NCBI GenBank assembly: GCA_002347645.1
Contig: DDYF01000004.1
Location: 1-64,000 of the forward strand
Direction of reading: 5' to 3'
From: Thermoleophilia bacterium UBA2241
Lineage (GTDB): Bacteria; Actinomycetota; Thermoleophilia; UBA2241
Length of the DNA stretch: 64,000 nt
Both the position numbers and the translations under genes were made by a program. Shown here piece after piece: positions 32,893 through 40,290 of this stretch (position 1 is its first letter; every line of letters starts with the position of its first letter). The notes beneath the pieces are model-generated. The model saw only the letters and a list, made by a program, of their open reading frames with translations. It was not told the origin of the DNA and ran no database searches.

Positions 32893-34772
32893 CCGCGCGC
32901 TGCGCGATCCTGCGCGTCAAGGCGCGCACGGTGGCGGCGCTACTGCTCTCGGCCCTCACCGTCCTTGTCGTCGCCGCGACGCCGTATGCAGATGCGGCCG
33001 CACACCATCCGGGGCTCAAGCCTCTCGCCACAGGCGACGGCACCTGGACGTGGCTCAATCCGCTGCCTCAAGGGAACACCCTCTCCTCCGCAGCGGTGAA
33101 CGGTGGCGGCGTCTGCCTGCTCGTCGGCCAGGCCGGCACGGTCCTGCGGTCGGGGGACGGCGGCGTCACGTGGGACTCGGCACCCTCAGGCGCCGTTCAC
33201 TGGCTCCGCGGCGTCGCCTTCGGCGGCGCGACCGACGCCTGGGCCGTCGGCCGCTACGGCACGATCCTGCACTCCGCCGACGCGGGCCTGACGTGGGCGT
33301 GTCAAGCGTCGCCGTCCGAGGCCTACCTGTACGCGGCCGCGTTCGCCGGCCCGAACAGAGGCTGGGCCGTCGGCTACAACGGCACCATCCTGCGCACGGC
33401 GAACGGCGGGGCGACCTGGAAGAAGCAGGTCTCGCGCACGCGCAGCGGGTTGCTCGGCGTGGCGTGCGCCGACGGCAGTCGCGCTTGGGCAGTGGGGCAG
33501 AACGGGACGATCGTGCGTACGGTGGACGGGGGCCGGACATGGCGCGCCCAACGCTCCGGCGTGCGCGCCAACCTCAACGCCGTGGACTTCGCCGGGCGCG
33601 CGCGCGGCTGGGCGGCCGGCGACGGCGGCGTCATTCTCCGCACCACCGACGGCGGCCGGACGTGGCGGCGCCAGAGGTCCGGCCTCTCGACCGCGATCGA
33701 GGGGATCGCCTGCGTCGACGGGACGCACGCGGTCGCCGTCGGCGCGGGCGGCCGGCTGCTGCGCACCCGGGACGCCGGCCGCGCCTGGACGGTCGTCAGA
33801 CCGACGCGCCGGGGCCTGCGGGCCGTCTCGATGCGGGGCGGCGCCGGCGTCGCCTGCGGCGAGGCCGGCGCCATCGTGCGCCTGTCCGGCAGCGGGCGGT
33901 CGTGGAACGTGCGCTCGTCCGGGGGCACGCACTCGTTGCGCGGCGTCGTGCTGACGCCGGAAGGAGGCTGGGCGGTCGGCGGCGACCCCGTCGACGGCTC
34001 CGTCGTGCTCCACACCGAGGACGGCGTCACCTGGCGCGCTCAGGACCCCGGCGAGGGCAGCGGCCTGAACGCGGTCGACAGCACAGACGGCACCTACGCC
34101 ATCGCCGTCGGCAACGACGGCGTCGCCCTCTTCACCGACGATATGGGCTACACGTGGATGGAGGGCTCGTCGCACACCACCATCCCGCTGAACGACGTCA
34201 CGTGCCTCTCGACACTCGAGGCGTGGGCCGTCGGCGGCGCCTTCGGCGACTCCACGGTCGCCGTCCACACGGTCGACGGCGGGCTCACCTGGCGGCGCGT
34301 CGCGACCGGTGCGCCGGCCGGCCTCGCGGGCCTCGACTTCGTCGACGCGCAGGCCGGCTGGGTCGTAGGCTGGCAGGGTGTCATCCGGCGCACTTCGGAC
34401 GCCGGCGTGACCTGGGAGCGGCAGGTCTCGGGAGTCGCCAAGCAGCTGACGTCCGTCGACTTCGTCGATGCCCTTCGGGGGTGGGCCGTGGGAGCCGCGG
34501 GCACGGTCTTGCGGACGGCGGACGGCGGCGTCACCTGGATGCCGCAGACCTCGGGTACCAAGGTCACCTTGGAGGATGTGCGCTTCTCGTCGGCGAGCGA
34601 CGGCCTGATCGCCGGCGAGAACGGCGTCCTGCTCGCGACCACCGACGGCGGTGAGACGTGGATGCAGGAGGTGCCGGGGACGGCCAACGCGCTCGCCGGC
34701 CTCTGGCTCGGGGACGGAGAGCAGGCGCTCGTCGCCGGCGATGCCGGCACCCTCCTCGGTCGCGGCTTCTGA
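32889..34772 (+). CDS. Secreted YCF48-repeat beta-propeller protein
   Basis: A 627-residue exported protein. Residues 1-36 form a signal peptide (ALLLSALTVLVVAATPYADA). The rest is built of about 14 copies of a 40-45 residue unit with the pattern AWAVG-x-x-G-T-I-L-R-T-x-D-G-G-x-T-W, the YCF48/BNR (sialidase-like Asp box) repeat. YCF48 in cyanobacteria is a seven-bladed propeller aiding photosystem II assembly; in heterotrophs the repeats occur in wall-linked proteins of unknown role. Fourteen repeats would make two seven-bladed propellers. The ATG overlaps the wzz stop, implying a shared job with the exported glycan, maybe binding it. Two repeats (near residues 370 and 450) have short insertions. 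Confidence 0.85.
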   Translation: MTARCAILRVKARTVAALLLSALTVLVVAATPYADAAAHHPGLKPLATGDGTWTWLNPLPQGNTLSSAAVNGGGVCLLVGQAGTVLRSGDGGVTWDSAPSGAVHWLRGVAFGGATDAWAVGRYGTILHSADAGLTWACQASPSEAYLYAAAFAGPNRGWAVGYNGTILRTANGGATWKKQVSRTRSGLLGVACADGSRAWAVGQNGTIVRTVDGGRTWRAQRSGVRANLNAVDFAGRARGWAAGDGGVILRTTDGGRTWRRQRSGLSTAIEGIACVDGTHAVAVGAGGRLLRTRDAGRAWTVVRPTRRGLRAVSMRGGAGVACGEAGAIVRLSGSGRSWNVRSSGGTHSLRGVVLTPEGGWAVGGDPVDGSVVLHTEDGVTWRAQDPGEGSGLNAVDSTDGTYAIAVGNDGVALFTDDMGYTWMEGSSHTTIPLNDVTCLSTLEAWAVGGAFGDSTVAVHTVDGGLTWRRVATGAPAGLAGLDFVDAQAGWVVGWQGVIRRTSDAGVTWERQVSGVAKQLTSVDFVDALRGWAVGAAGTVLRTADGGVTWMPQTSGTKVTLEDVRFSSASDGLIAGENGVLLATTDGGETWMQEVPGTANALAGLWLGDGEQALVAGDAGTLLGRGF

Positions 34773-34775
34773 TCC

Positions 34776-34827
34776 GGCGCGCCGTGCTACTATCGCTTGC
34801 GGCGCGCCGCGCGCTGCAGGGCGCGCC
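34776..34827 (+). repeat. Three GGCGCGCC palindromes around a -10 box
   Basis: The 8-bp palindrome GGCGCGCC occurs at 34776-34783, 34801-34808 and 34820-34827. TACTAT, a likely -10 box for the downstream gene, lies between the first two at 34788-34793. Copies are 25 and 19 bp apart. Confidence 0.45.
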
Positions 34828-34852
34828 GCGGCGACTGGCAACGGGGGAATCG

Positions 34853-36466
34853 ATGCGAGACCGGCAGGATCGCACTCGGGGACGTTCGAGAGCCGGCCGT
34901 GCCCGGGCCGCGCGGACGCTCCGCGCCGTCGGTGCCGCGTTCGCACTCTGGGCCGCCATGACGGCCACCGCAGGCGCCCTCGCCGGCGAGGTACTCGCCG
35001 ACCCGCTGCTGATCGACCCCGCGCAGACCCTGGCGGAGCAGTTCGGCTATGACCCCGCCTACACGCGCAACGTCCCGGGCTTCGACGCTCAGGGTCACGC
35101 CTTCATCCGCAGCCGCAACGCGAGCCAAGACGACACCTCGTTCGTCCACACCTTCGACGAGGGCGCCTGGCGGCGCTTCGACCTCCTTGCCGCGCTGCGC
35201 GCGGCCTACCCCGACTTCGCCGGCACGGTCGGCGCCGGGGGGCACTTCTCGGCACGCATCGCCTTCGACACCGGCGGGCGGGCCTACACGGTCCTCACGA
35301 TCCGGCGCGAAGAAGGCGACCTCGTCAACGTCCTCCTGTACTCGCTCGACCGCTGCAGGACGTGGCGCGCGGTGACGCTCCCCTTGGGTGGGCAGCACGC
35401 CGTGTTCGACGGCAAGAACCTCGGCAACGTCGCCTGCGAGCACTTCACGGGTCACAACGTCATCCACGGCCCGCCGTTCGTCGCCGTGTGGCGGACCGTG
35501 GGCGAATGGCGCGGCGCCTGGGCCTCGCGCAACGAGCTGTACGTCCTTCAACCGTACTTCGACGGCGACGAGCTCGTCGTACCGGAGCCCACACTCGTGA
35601 GCCGGCGCTTCCTCGGCATGTGCCAGGTCGCGGGAGACTCCTCCTTCGCCGCTTCTGCGGCCGACCGGACCTACTTCACCTGGACCGAGGTCACCCGCCC
35701 GGGGCAGGGCGGCTCCCCGACCTACGTGGCCGTGTTCGACCCGCTCACCGGGGCCGTCGGCCGCAAACACCTGGTGGCCCGCGCCCAGCCCGCCAACGAC
35801 TGCCACACGACCCCGGGGATCTGCCTCGACGGCGCCGGCTACCTCCACGTGGTCACCGGTGCGCATACGAAACCGTTCCTCTACGTGCGTTCGCTCCTGC
35901 CGCACGACGTCACACTCTGGACGGGGGCGAAGCGCGTGCTCGATTCCGGCTGGCGGACGGCGGAGACAGACCGGGACGGGCGCGCACTCCAGACCTACCT
36001 CTCGTTCCTCTGCGACGTGGACGACCGCCTGCACATCGTCTTCAGGCAGGCCCGTCGCGGTGTCGACGCGCTCTTCGGCGGGCGCGCGTTCCGCGCCCTC
36101 TGCCACCAGATGAAGCCCCCCAATGGCGCGTGGAGTCGCTCGACGGTGCTGGCGGCGGGGACCCGGCAGGAGGGCTACGTCAACTACTACCAACGACTGG
36201 CGATCAGCCCGGACGGGCGGCTGTTCCTGTCGCTGAACTACTACACCCACGACCGGCCCGTGCCACTGCGCCCGTACGGCCGGTTCCGCCAGCGGATGCT
36301 GCTGGTCTCTGCCGACGGGGTCGTCTGGCGGTTCGCGGAGGACGCCGACCTGACCCCGGCGGCCGAGGGTCCGTTGACGGCCGCGGACCTCGCCGCAGGC
36401 GCGACGCAGGCGACCGGCGTCGTACAGGCAGCGGTCGCCGCCGGTCCGGGAGATCAGGCTCCGTAG
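34853..36466 (+). CDS. Secreted BNR-4-like repeat protein
   Basis: A 537-residue protein with an Arg-rich start and a hydrophobic segment (residues 24-46, TLRAVGAAFALWAAMTATAGALAG) that works as a signal peptide or anchor. The remainder has blocks typical of BNR repeat-containing propellers of the PF15892 type: HAFIRSRNASQDDTSFVH, HFSARIAFDTGGRAYTVL, YSLDRCRTWRAV, NVIHGPPFVAVWRTVGEW, DCHTTPGICLDGAGYLHVVTGAHT and YYQRLAISPDGRLFLSLNYY. Related proteins bind or split glycans (some are uronic-acid lyases), so it may process the polymer. The ATG at 34853 follows GGGGGAA closely. Its 3' end overlaps the convergent nitrilase gene by 13 nt. Confidence 0.78.
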   Translation: MRDRQDRTRGRSRAGRARAARTLRAVGAAFALWAAMTATAGALAGEVLADPLLIDPAQTLAEQFGYDPAYTRNVPGFDAQGHAFIRSRNASQDDTSFVHTFDEGAWRRFDLLAALRAAYPDFAGTVGAGGHFSARIAFDTGGRAYTVLTIRREEGDLVNVLLYSLDRCRTWRAVTLPLGGQHAVFDGKNLGNVACEHFTGHNVIHGPPFVAVWRTVGEWRGAWASRNELYVLQPYFDGDELVVPEPTLVSRRFLGMCQVAGDSSFAASAADRTYFTWTEVTRPGQGGSPTYVAVFDPLTGAVGRKHLVARAQPANDCHTTPGICLDGAGYLHVVTGAHTKPFLYVRSLLPHDVTLWTGAKRVLDSGWRTAETDRDGRALQTYLSFLCDVDDRLHIVFRQARRGVDALFGGRAFRALCHQMKPPNGAWSRSTVLAAGTRQEGYVNYYQRLAISPDGRLFLSLNYYTHDRPVPLRPYGRFRQRMLLVSADGVVWRFAEDADLTPAAEGPLTAADLAAGATQATGVVQAAVAAGPGDQAP

Positions 36467-37353
36467 ACCTCGGGCCGCCGGCCCGTCAGCGAGGGGATCT
36501 GCGTGCGCACCTTCGCGACCGCGTCGAGGTCGAGGTCGGCCACGCAGATGCCCACCTCCTCCGCGGCCTGGGCAAGGACCACGCCCCACGGGTCGACGAT
36601 CATGCTGTGCCCGTAGCACCGGCGCCCGGGAAGGTGGGTGCCCGTCTGGTTCGGGGCGACGACGAAGCAGCCGTTCTCGACCGCTCGCGCCCGCAGCAAG
36701 ACCGCCCAGTGGGCGCTGCCCGTGTGGTGGGTGAAGGCGGAGGGCACGACGAGCAGCTCGGCGCCCCGTGAAGCGAGCGCCCTGTAGAGCTCCGGGAAGC
36801 GCAGGTCGTAGCAGATCGAGAGGCCGACGGTGACGGCGTCTCCCGGCGCTGCCTCCAGCTGCGCCGTGACGATCTCGTCGCCCGCGACCAGCTCCTCGGA
36901 CTCGCGATAGACGGCCGTGCCGGACACGGCGTCGAAGAGGTGGATCTTGCGGTAGACGGCCACCGTGGCGCCGGTCGGCCCGAAGAGCACGGACGTATTG
37001 AAGACGCGGCCGGCGCGCGGGGATGGTTCGTAGTGTGAGCCCGCCAAGATGAAGACTCCTTGCTCGGCGGCTAGACCGGCGAGCACGGAGTTGCTGGGGC
37101 CGTCGACCGGCTCGGCGCTCGCGAGGATGCCCGCCCGTCGACCCTTGTACGCCCAGGTCTCGGGCAGGGCGATGAGCTGGGCGCCTGCATGAGCGGCCTC
37201 GGCGGCCAGGCGCCGGGCAACGGCCACGTTGGCCGCCGTGTCGCCGGCAGTGTTCAGCTGCACGCAGGCGACGCGCAGGCGGCGCGCCGAGCCCGGCACG
37301 CCGGTCTGGCCGGCCCCCTCTCGCGCCGGCCCCCACGCCGGCGCGCCGCTCAC
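36454..37353 (-). CDS. Carbon-nitrogen hydrolase (nitrilase superfamily)
   Basis: A 299-residue amidase of the nitrilase superfamily, Nit1/Nit2-like. The catalytic triad is visible: Glu in ALPETW, Lys in YRKIHLFD and Cys in LSICYDLRFPEL, all in the expected order. The first 23 residues are extra before RVACVQLNT. Members hydrolyse omega-amides, N-carbamoyl amines or deaminated glutathione; the subfamily here cannot be fixed by eye. It is coupled to the ureohydrolase gene upstream by a GTGA overlap, so the two may act in series on a guanidino or amide compound. GTG start. Confidence 0.88.
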   Translation of the reverse strand: MSGAPAWGPAREGAGQTGVPGSARRLRVACVQLNTAGDTAANVAVARRLAAEAAHAGAQLIALPETWAYKGRRAGILASAEPVDGPSNSVLAGLAAEQGVFILAGSHYEPSPRAGRVFNTSVLFGPTGATVAVYRKIHLFDAVSGTAVYRESEELVAGDEIVTAQLEAAPGDAVTVGLSICYDLRFPELYRALASRGAELLVVPSAFTHHTGSAHWAVLLRARAVENGCFVVAPNQTGTHLPGRRCYGHSMIVDPWGVVLAQAAEEVGICVADLDLDAVAKVRTQIPSLTGRRPEVYGA

Positions 37354-38285
37354 GGCGCGCACGCCACCAGGCTCAGGATCTCGTACGCCACCGTCGCCGC
37401 CAGCGTCGCCGTGAGGTGTGAACTGTCGAGGTCGGGCAGGACCTCGACGACGTCCGCCCCGGCGAGATCGAGCCCTCGGCAAGCGCGCAGCAGGGCGAGC
37501 GCCTGCATCGAGGTCGGCCCGCCGCACTCGGGGGTCCCCGTCCCCGGCGCGAACGCGGGGTCGACGAAGTCGATGTCGAAGGTGAGGAAGGCCTTGCCGG
37601 CGGCTCGTTCCACCGCGCCGGCGACGGCCTGCGTGCCGAACTGGGCGAGGTCGTCCCACGGGTAGAGCGCGAAGCCCATGTCGCCCACGTCCTGGTGGTC
37701 GGTGGGCGCGTACAGCCCACCGCGCATGCCCATGAGCGTCGAGCGCGCCGGGTCGATGAGCCCTTCCTCGAGCGCGCGCCGCACGACGGTACCGTGGGTG
37801 TACTTCTCGCCGAAGTACTCGTCCCACGTGTCGCTGTGCGCGTCGAACTGGATGAGGGCGAGCGGGCCGTGCCGCTGCGCCGCGGCCCGCAGCTCGGCCA
37901 GCAACACCGTGTGGTCGCCGCCGAAGGCGACGGGCACGACGCCGGCGGCGTGGAGCGCCGTGAGCGCGGCAGCCATGCTGTCGAGCGAGCGGTCCGTGAA
38001 GCCGGGCACGACGGGAGCGTCGCCGTAGTCGATCGCCGAGAGGAGCTCGAACACGGCGACGCGCTGCGCCGGGTTGTAGTAAGGGCGCAGGGCCAGCGAA
38101 CCCTCACGGACGGCCTTCGGGCCGAACCGCGCTCCCGCGCGAAACGTCGCACCCGTGTCGAACGGCAGCCCGATGAAGGCGACGTCCACGCCGTCGAGGT
38201 GGGTGGTGTGCGGCAGCCGCAGGAAGGTGGAGATGCCGGCGAAGCGCGGCGATTCCTGCGGGTCTGTCGGACCGTAGCCCTTCAT
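37350..38285 (-). CDS. Agmatinase-like ureohydrolase
   Basis: A 311-residue manganese ureohydrolase that should split a guanidino compound into urea and an amine. Metal-binding motifs are complete: AFGGDHTVLLAEL near residue 117, IQFDAHSDTWDEY near 140 and LTFDIDFVDPAFAPGTGTPECGG near 227. The DEYFGEKYTHGT stretch after DAHSD is typical of agmatinases and guanidinobutyrases rather than arginases. GGAGG lies 5 nt before the ATG at 38285. An upstream extension of the frame is rejected. The nitrilase gene follows with overlap. Compare the defective paralogue at 12312-12746. Confidence 0.9.
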   Translation of the reverse strand: MKGYGPTDPQESPRFAGISTFLRLPHTTHLDGVDVAFIGLPFDTGATFRAGARFGPKAVREGSLALRPYYNPAQRVAVFELLSAIDYGDAPVVPGFTDRSLDSMAAALTALHAAGVVPVAFGGDHTVLLAELRAAAQRHGPLALIQFDAHSDTWDEYFGEKYTHGTVVRRALEEGLIDPARSTLMGMRGGLYAPTDHQDVGDMGFALYPWDDLAQFGTQAVAGAVERAAGKAFLTFDIDFVDPAFAPGTGTPECGGPTSMQALALLRACRGLDLAGADVVEVLPDLDSSHLTATLAATVAYEILSLVACAP

Positions 38286-38393
38286 GCGCACCTCCTCGTG
38301 TGCGCCCGAAGTATCGCACAGCACTGCAGGACTCCGGGCCTCGAGCCGATACTAGTACCTGCGCCCCGCGAGCGACCGGAAGGGTTGGCGACC

Positions 38394-40046
38394 ATGACCG
38401 AGGAGCGTGCCCGGATCCTCGTCGTCGATGACGAAGTGGACATGACGGAGGCGGTCAAGGGCGTCCTCGAAGCGCACGGCTACGACGTGCTCACCGCGAA
38501 CAGCGGCGAACAAGGCCTCGAGATCGCCTACACCGAGCGTCCGCACCTCGTGCTGCTCGACGTGATGATGCCCGGCATGGATGGGTACCAGGTGTGCCGG
38601 GAGCTCCAGTTCGGCTACACCAAGGACATTCCCGTCGTCTTCCTGACGGCCAAGACCGAGCTGACGCACATGATGGAGGCGAACCGCTCGGGGGCCTCGG
38701 CGTTCGTCACCAAGCCGTTCCGTACCGAACACCTCCTGCAGACGGTCAGGGACGTGCTCCGCGACGCGTCCGTCTACTACGACGAGATCACCGGCCTGCC
38801 GACGCTGGCCAACGTGCAGGTCGAGATCCAGCGGGTGCTCAGCCAGCACAGCCAGGTCGGCATCATCTACGTGAGCCTCGAGGGCGTCCACGCGCTCGAG
38901 GAGCTCGAGGGCTTCGAGATCGTCGACCAGGTGTTCCAGGCCGTGGGCGAGCGCCTCTCCGGAGCCCGCGGCGAGCTCCTGCGCGGCGAGGAGATCGTCG
39001 CCGTGTCGAGCCTCGGCAACGCCTTCCTCGTCTTTCTCTCGCCGTCACGCGAGCAGGGCTTCGTCAGCGACGGCGACCTCGTCGCCGTCAAGGAACGTGT
39101 GGAGACCCAACTGCTCCGCGGCCTCGAAGACGAGCTCGAGCGGCGCTTCGAGGCGCGGATCGACGTGTTCGTCGGGTGGGGGCGCCTCTCTCAGTCGCCG
39201 AAGGTCCGCTTCAGGCGCGCGTTGCTGCGCGCGATCGACGACGCGACGAACGACATCCACCGCGAACGGGCCGAGACCCGCCACCGCCTCCATGCGGAGC
39301 TCCAGACCATCCTCGCCAGGGAACAGGTGACCTGCGTCTACCAGCCGGTCGTGCGCGTGAGCGACTTCGGGGTGCTCGGGTACGAGCTCCTGGCGCGCGG
39401 CCCGCAGCAGAGCGAGCTGCACCGTCCGGACGCGCTCTTCGAAGTGGCGCGCGCCCAGGGGCGCGTGCCCGAACTGGACCGGCTCTGCCGGACCATGGCG
39501 GCACGCGCCAGTTCGACCCTTCCCGACCAGTACCTGCGCTTCATCAACACCGACCCGATCAGCCTCTTCCTGCAGGCACGCAGCGACCTCTTCGTACACG
39601 AGCTCGTGGCCGCGACGCCGGCGCACCTGCGCGCCAAGACGATCATCGAGGTGACGGAGAAGAGCGTGATCGAGGACTTCCAGCGCGTCCGCGAGGTGGT
39701 CGCGCGCCTCCGCGAGCAGGGATTCAGGATCGCGATCGACGACGCCGGCGCCGGGTACTCCGGGCTGCAGACGGTCGTCGAGACCGAGCCCGACTTCATG
39801 AAGCTCGACATCAGCCTGGTACGTGCCATCGACACGTCGCAGGTGAAGCAGCGGCTCGTCTCGACGCTCCGCGATTTCTGCGAGGGGGCGGGGATCGAGC
39901 TCGTCGCCGAAGGCGTCGAGACGCCCGAGCAGCTCGACACGGTCGTGGAGCTCGGCGTCCCGTACGCCCAGGGCTTCCTCTTCGCGCACCCCGGGTCGCC
40001 GTATCCGCTCCAGGAGTACATCGAGCCCTGCACCGGCGTCGCTTGA
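38394..40046 (+). CDS. Response regulator with EAL c-di-GMP phosphodiesterase domain
   Basis: A 550-residue protein. Residues 5-125 are a receiver domain (acidic pair Asp12-Asp13, phospho-acceptor Asp56 in LLDVMMPGMDG, lysine in TKPF). Residues about 130-300 look like a GGDEF-type domain (DEITGLPTLANVQVEIQRV) but without a GGDEF motif, so it cannot make c-di-GMP. Residues about 305-545 are an EAL domain with its catalytic set present: YELLARG, INTDP, EVTEKS, IDDAGAGYSG, PDFMKLD, AEGVETPEQ and QGFLFAHP. It should break down cyclic di-GMP under control of an unknown kinase, fitting a role in glycan or surface control. GAAGG precedes the ATG. Confidence 0.88.
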   Translation: MTEERARILVVDDEVDMTEAVKGVLEAHGYDVLTANSGEQGLEIAYTERPHLVLLDVMMPGMDGYQVCRELQFGYTKDIPVVFLTAKTELTHMMEANRSGASAFVTKPFRTEHLLQTVRDVLRDASVYYDEITGLPTLANVQVEIQRVLSQHSQVGIIYVSLEGVHALEELEGFEIVDQVFQAVGERLSGARGELLRGEEIVAVSSLGNAFLVFLSPSREQGFVSDGDLVAVKERVETQLLRGLEDELERRFEARIDVFVGWGRLSQSPKVRFRRALLRAIDDATNDIHRERAETRHRLHAELQTILAREQVTCVYQPVVRVSDFGVLGYELLARGPQQSELHRPDALFEVARAQGRVPELDRLCRTMAARASSTLPDQYLRFINTDPISLFLQARSDLFVHELVAATPAHLRAKTIIEVTEKSVIEDFQRVREVVARLREQGFRIAIDDAGAGYSGLQTVVETEPDFMKLDISLVRAIDTSQVKQRLVSTLRDFCEGAGIELVAEGVETPEQLDTVVELGVPYAQGFLFAHPGSPYPLQEYIEPCTGVA

Positions 40047-40053
40047 CGCCGGG

Positions 40054-40062
40054 TGGTACAAT
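40054..40062 (+). promoter_or_regulatory. Extended -10 promoter of the trpB leader
   Basis: TGG at 40054-40056 followed by TACAAT at 40057-40062 makes an extended -10 element. The leader-peptide ATG begins 10 nt further on, so the transcript starts at or just before it. Confidence 0.5.
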
Positions 40063-40072
40063 GCCCGGCACG

Positions 40073-40138
40073 ATGACCGGCACCGGCGCCACACGCAGCA
40101 CCACCCGCAGCTGGCGCAGCTGGCTCTGGCGCGCCTAG
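40073..40138 (+). CDS. trpL: trp leader peptide, 21 residues with three Trp codons
   Basis: A short ORF, ATG at 40073 and TAG at 40136, placed between a strong -10 box and the tryptophan synthase gene. Its 21 codons begin MTGTGATRST and end SWRSWLWRA, with Trp at positions 14, 17 and 19, close to the stop. This is the layout of a ribosome-mediated attenuator: stalling at the Trp codons when charged tRNA-Trp is scarce changes the folding of the RNA behind it. The ATG is almost at the transcript start, so it is probably read as a leaderless message. Three Trp in 21 codons directly upstream of a trp gene is unlikely by chance, but no proof of function is available from sequence alone. Confidence 0.7.
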   Translation: MTGTGATRSTTRSWRSWLWRA

Positions 40139-40202
40139 CGCGCCCTTCTTCGACACCCCGCGCGGGCCTCGCCCGCACCCTGCGACCACACCGCGTGGTC
40201 GT
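40128..40202 (+). promoter_or_regulatory. Hairpins of the proposed trp attenuator
   Basis: Three perfect stems follow the Trp codons: 40128-40134 with 40138-40144 (7 bp, 3-nt loop, spanning the last Trp codon and the leader stop), 40162-40167 with 40171-40176 (6 bp, 3-nt loop), and 40183-40189 with 40195-40201 (7 bp CGACCAC/GTGGTCG, 5-nt loop). The first right arm (GCGCGCC) can also pair in part with GCGCG just before the second stem, which gives possible exclusive folds. None has a T tract, so which acts as terminator is unclear. Confidence 0.45.
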
Positions 40203-40290
40203 CCCATCCCCTGAAACGGAGACACGATCCAGTGCACAGACAGGACCCGAACGTACCGGCAGGCGGCGCGACACCGAGAGGAGGTAGGTC

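Noticed and set aside
40043..40048. TTGACG as a -35 box for the trp leader
   Set aside because: Only 8 nt separate it from TACAAT; too short for a normal promoter, so the extended -10 reading is preferred.
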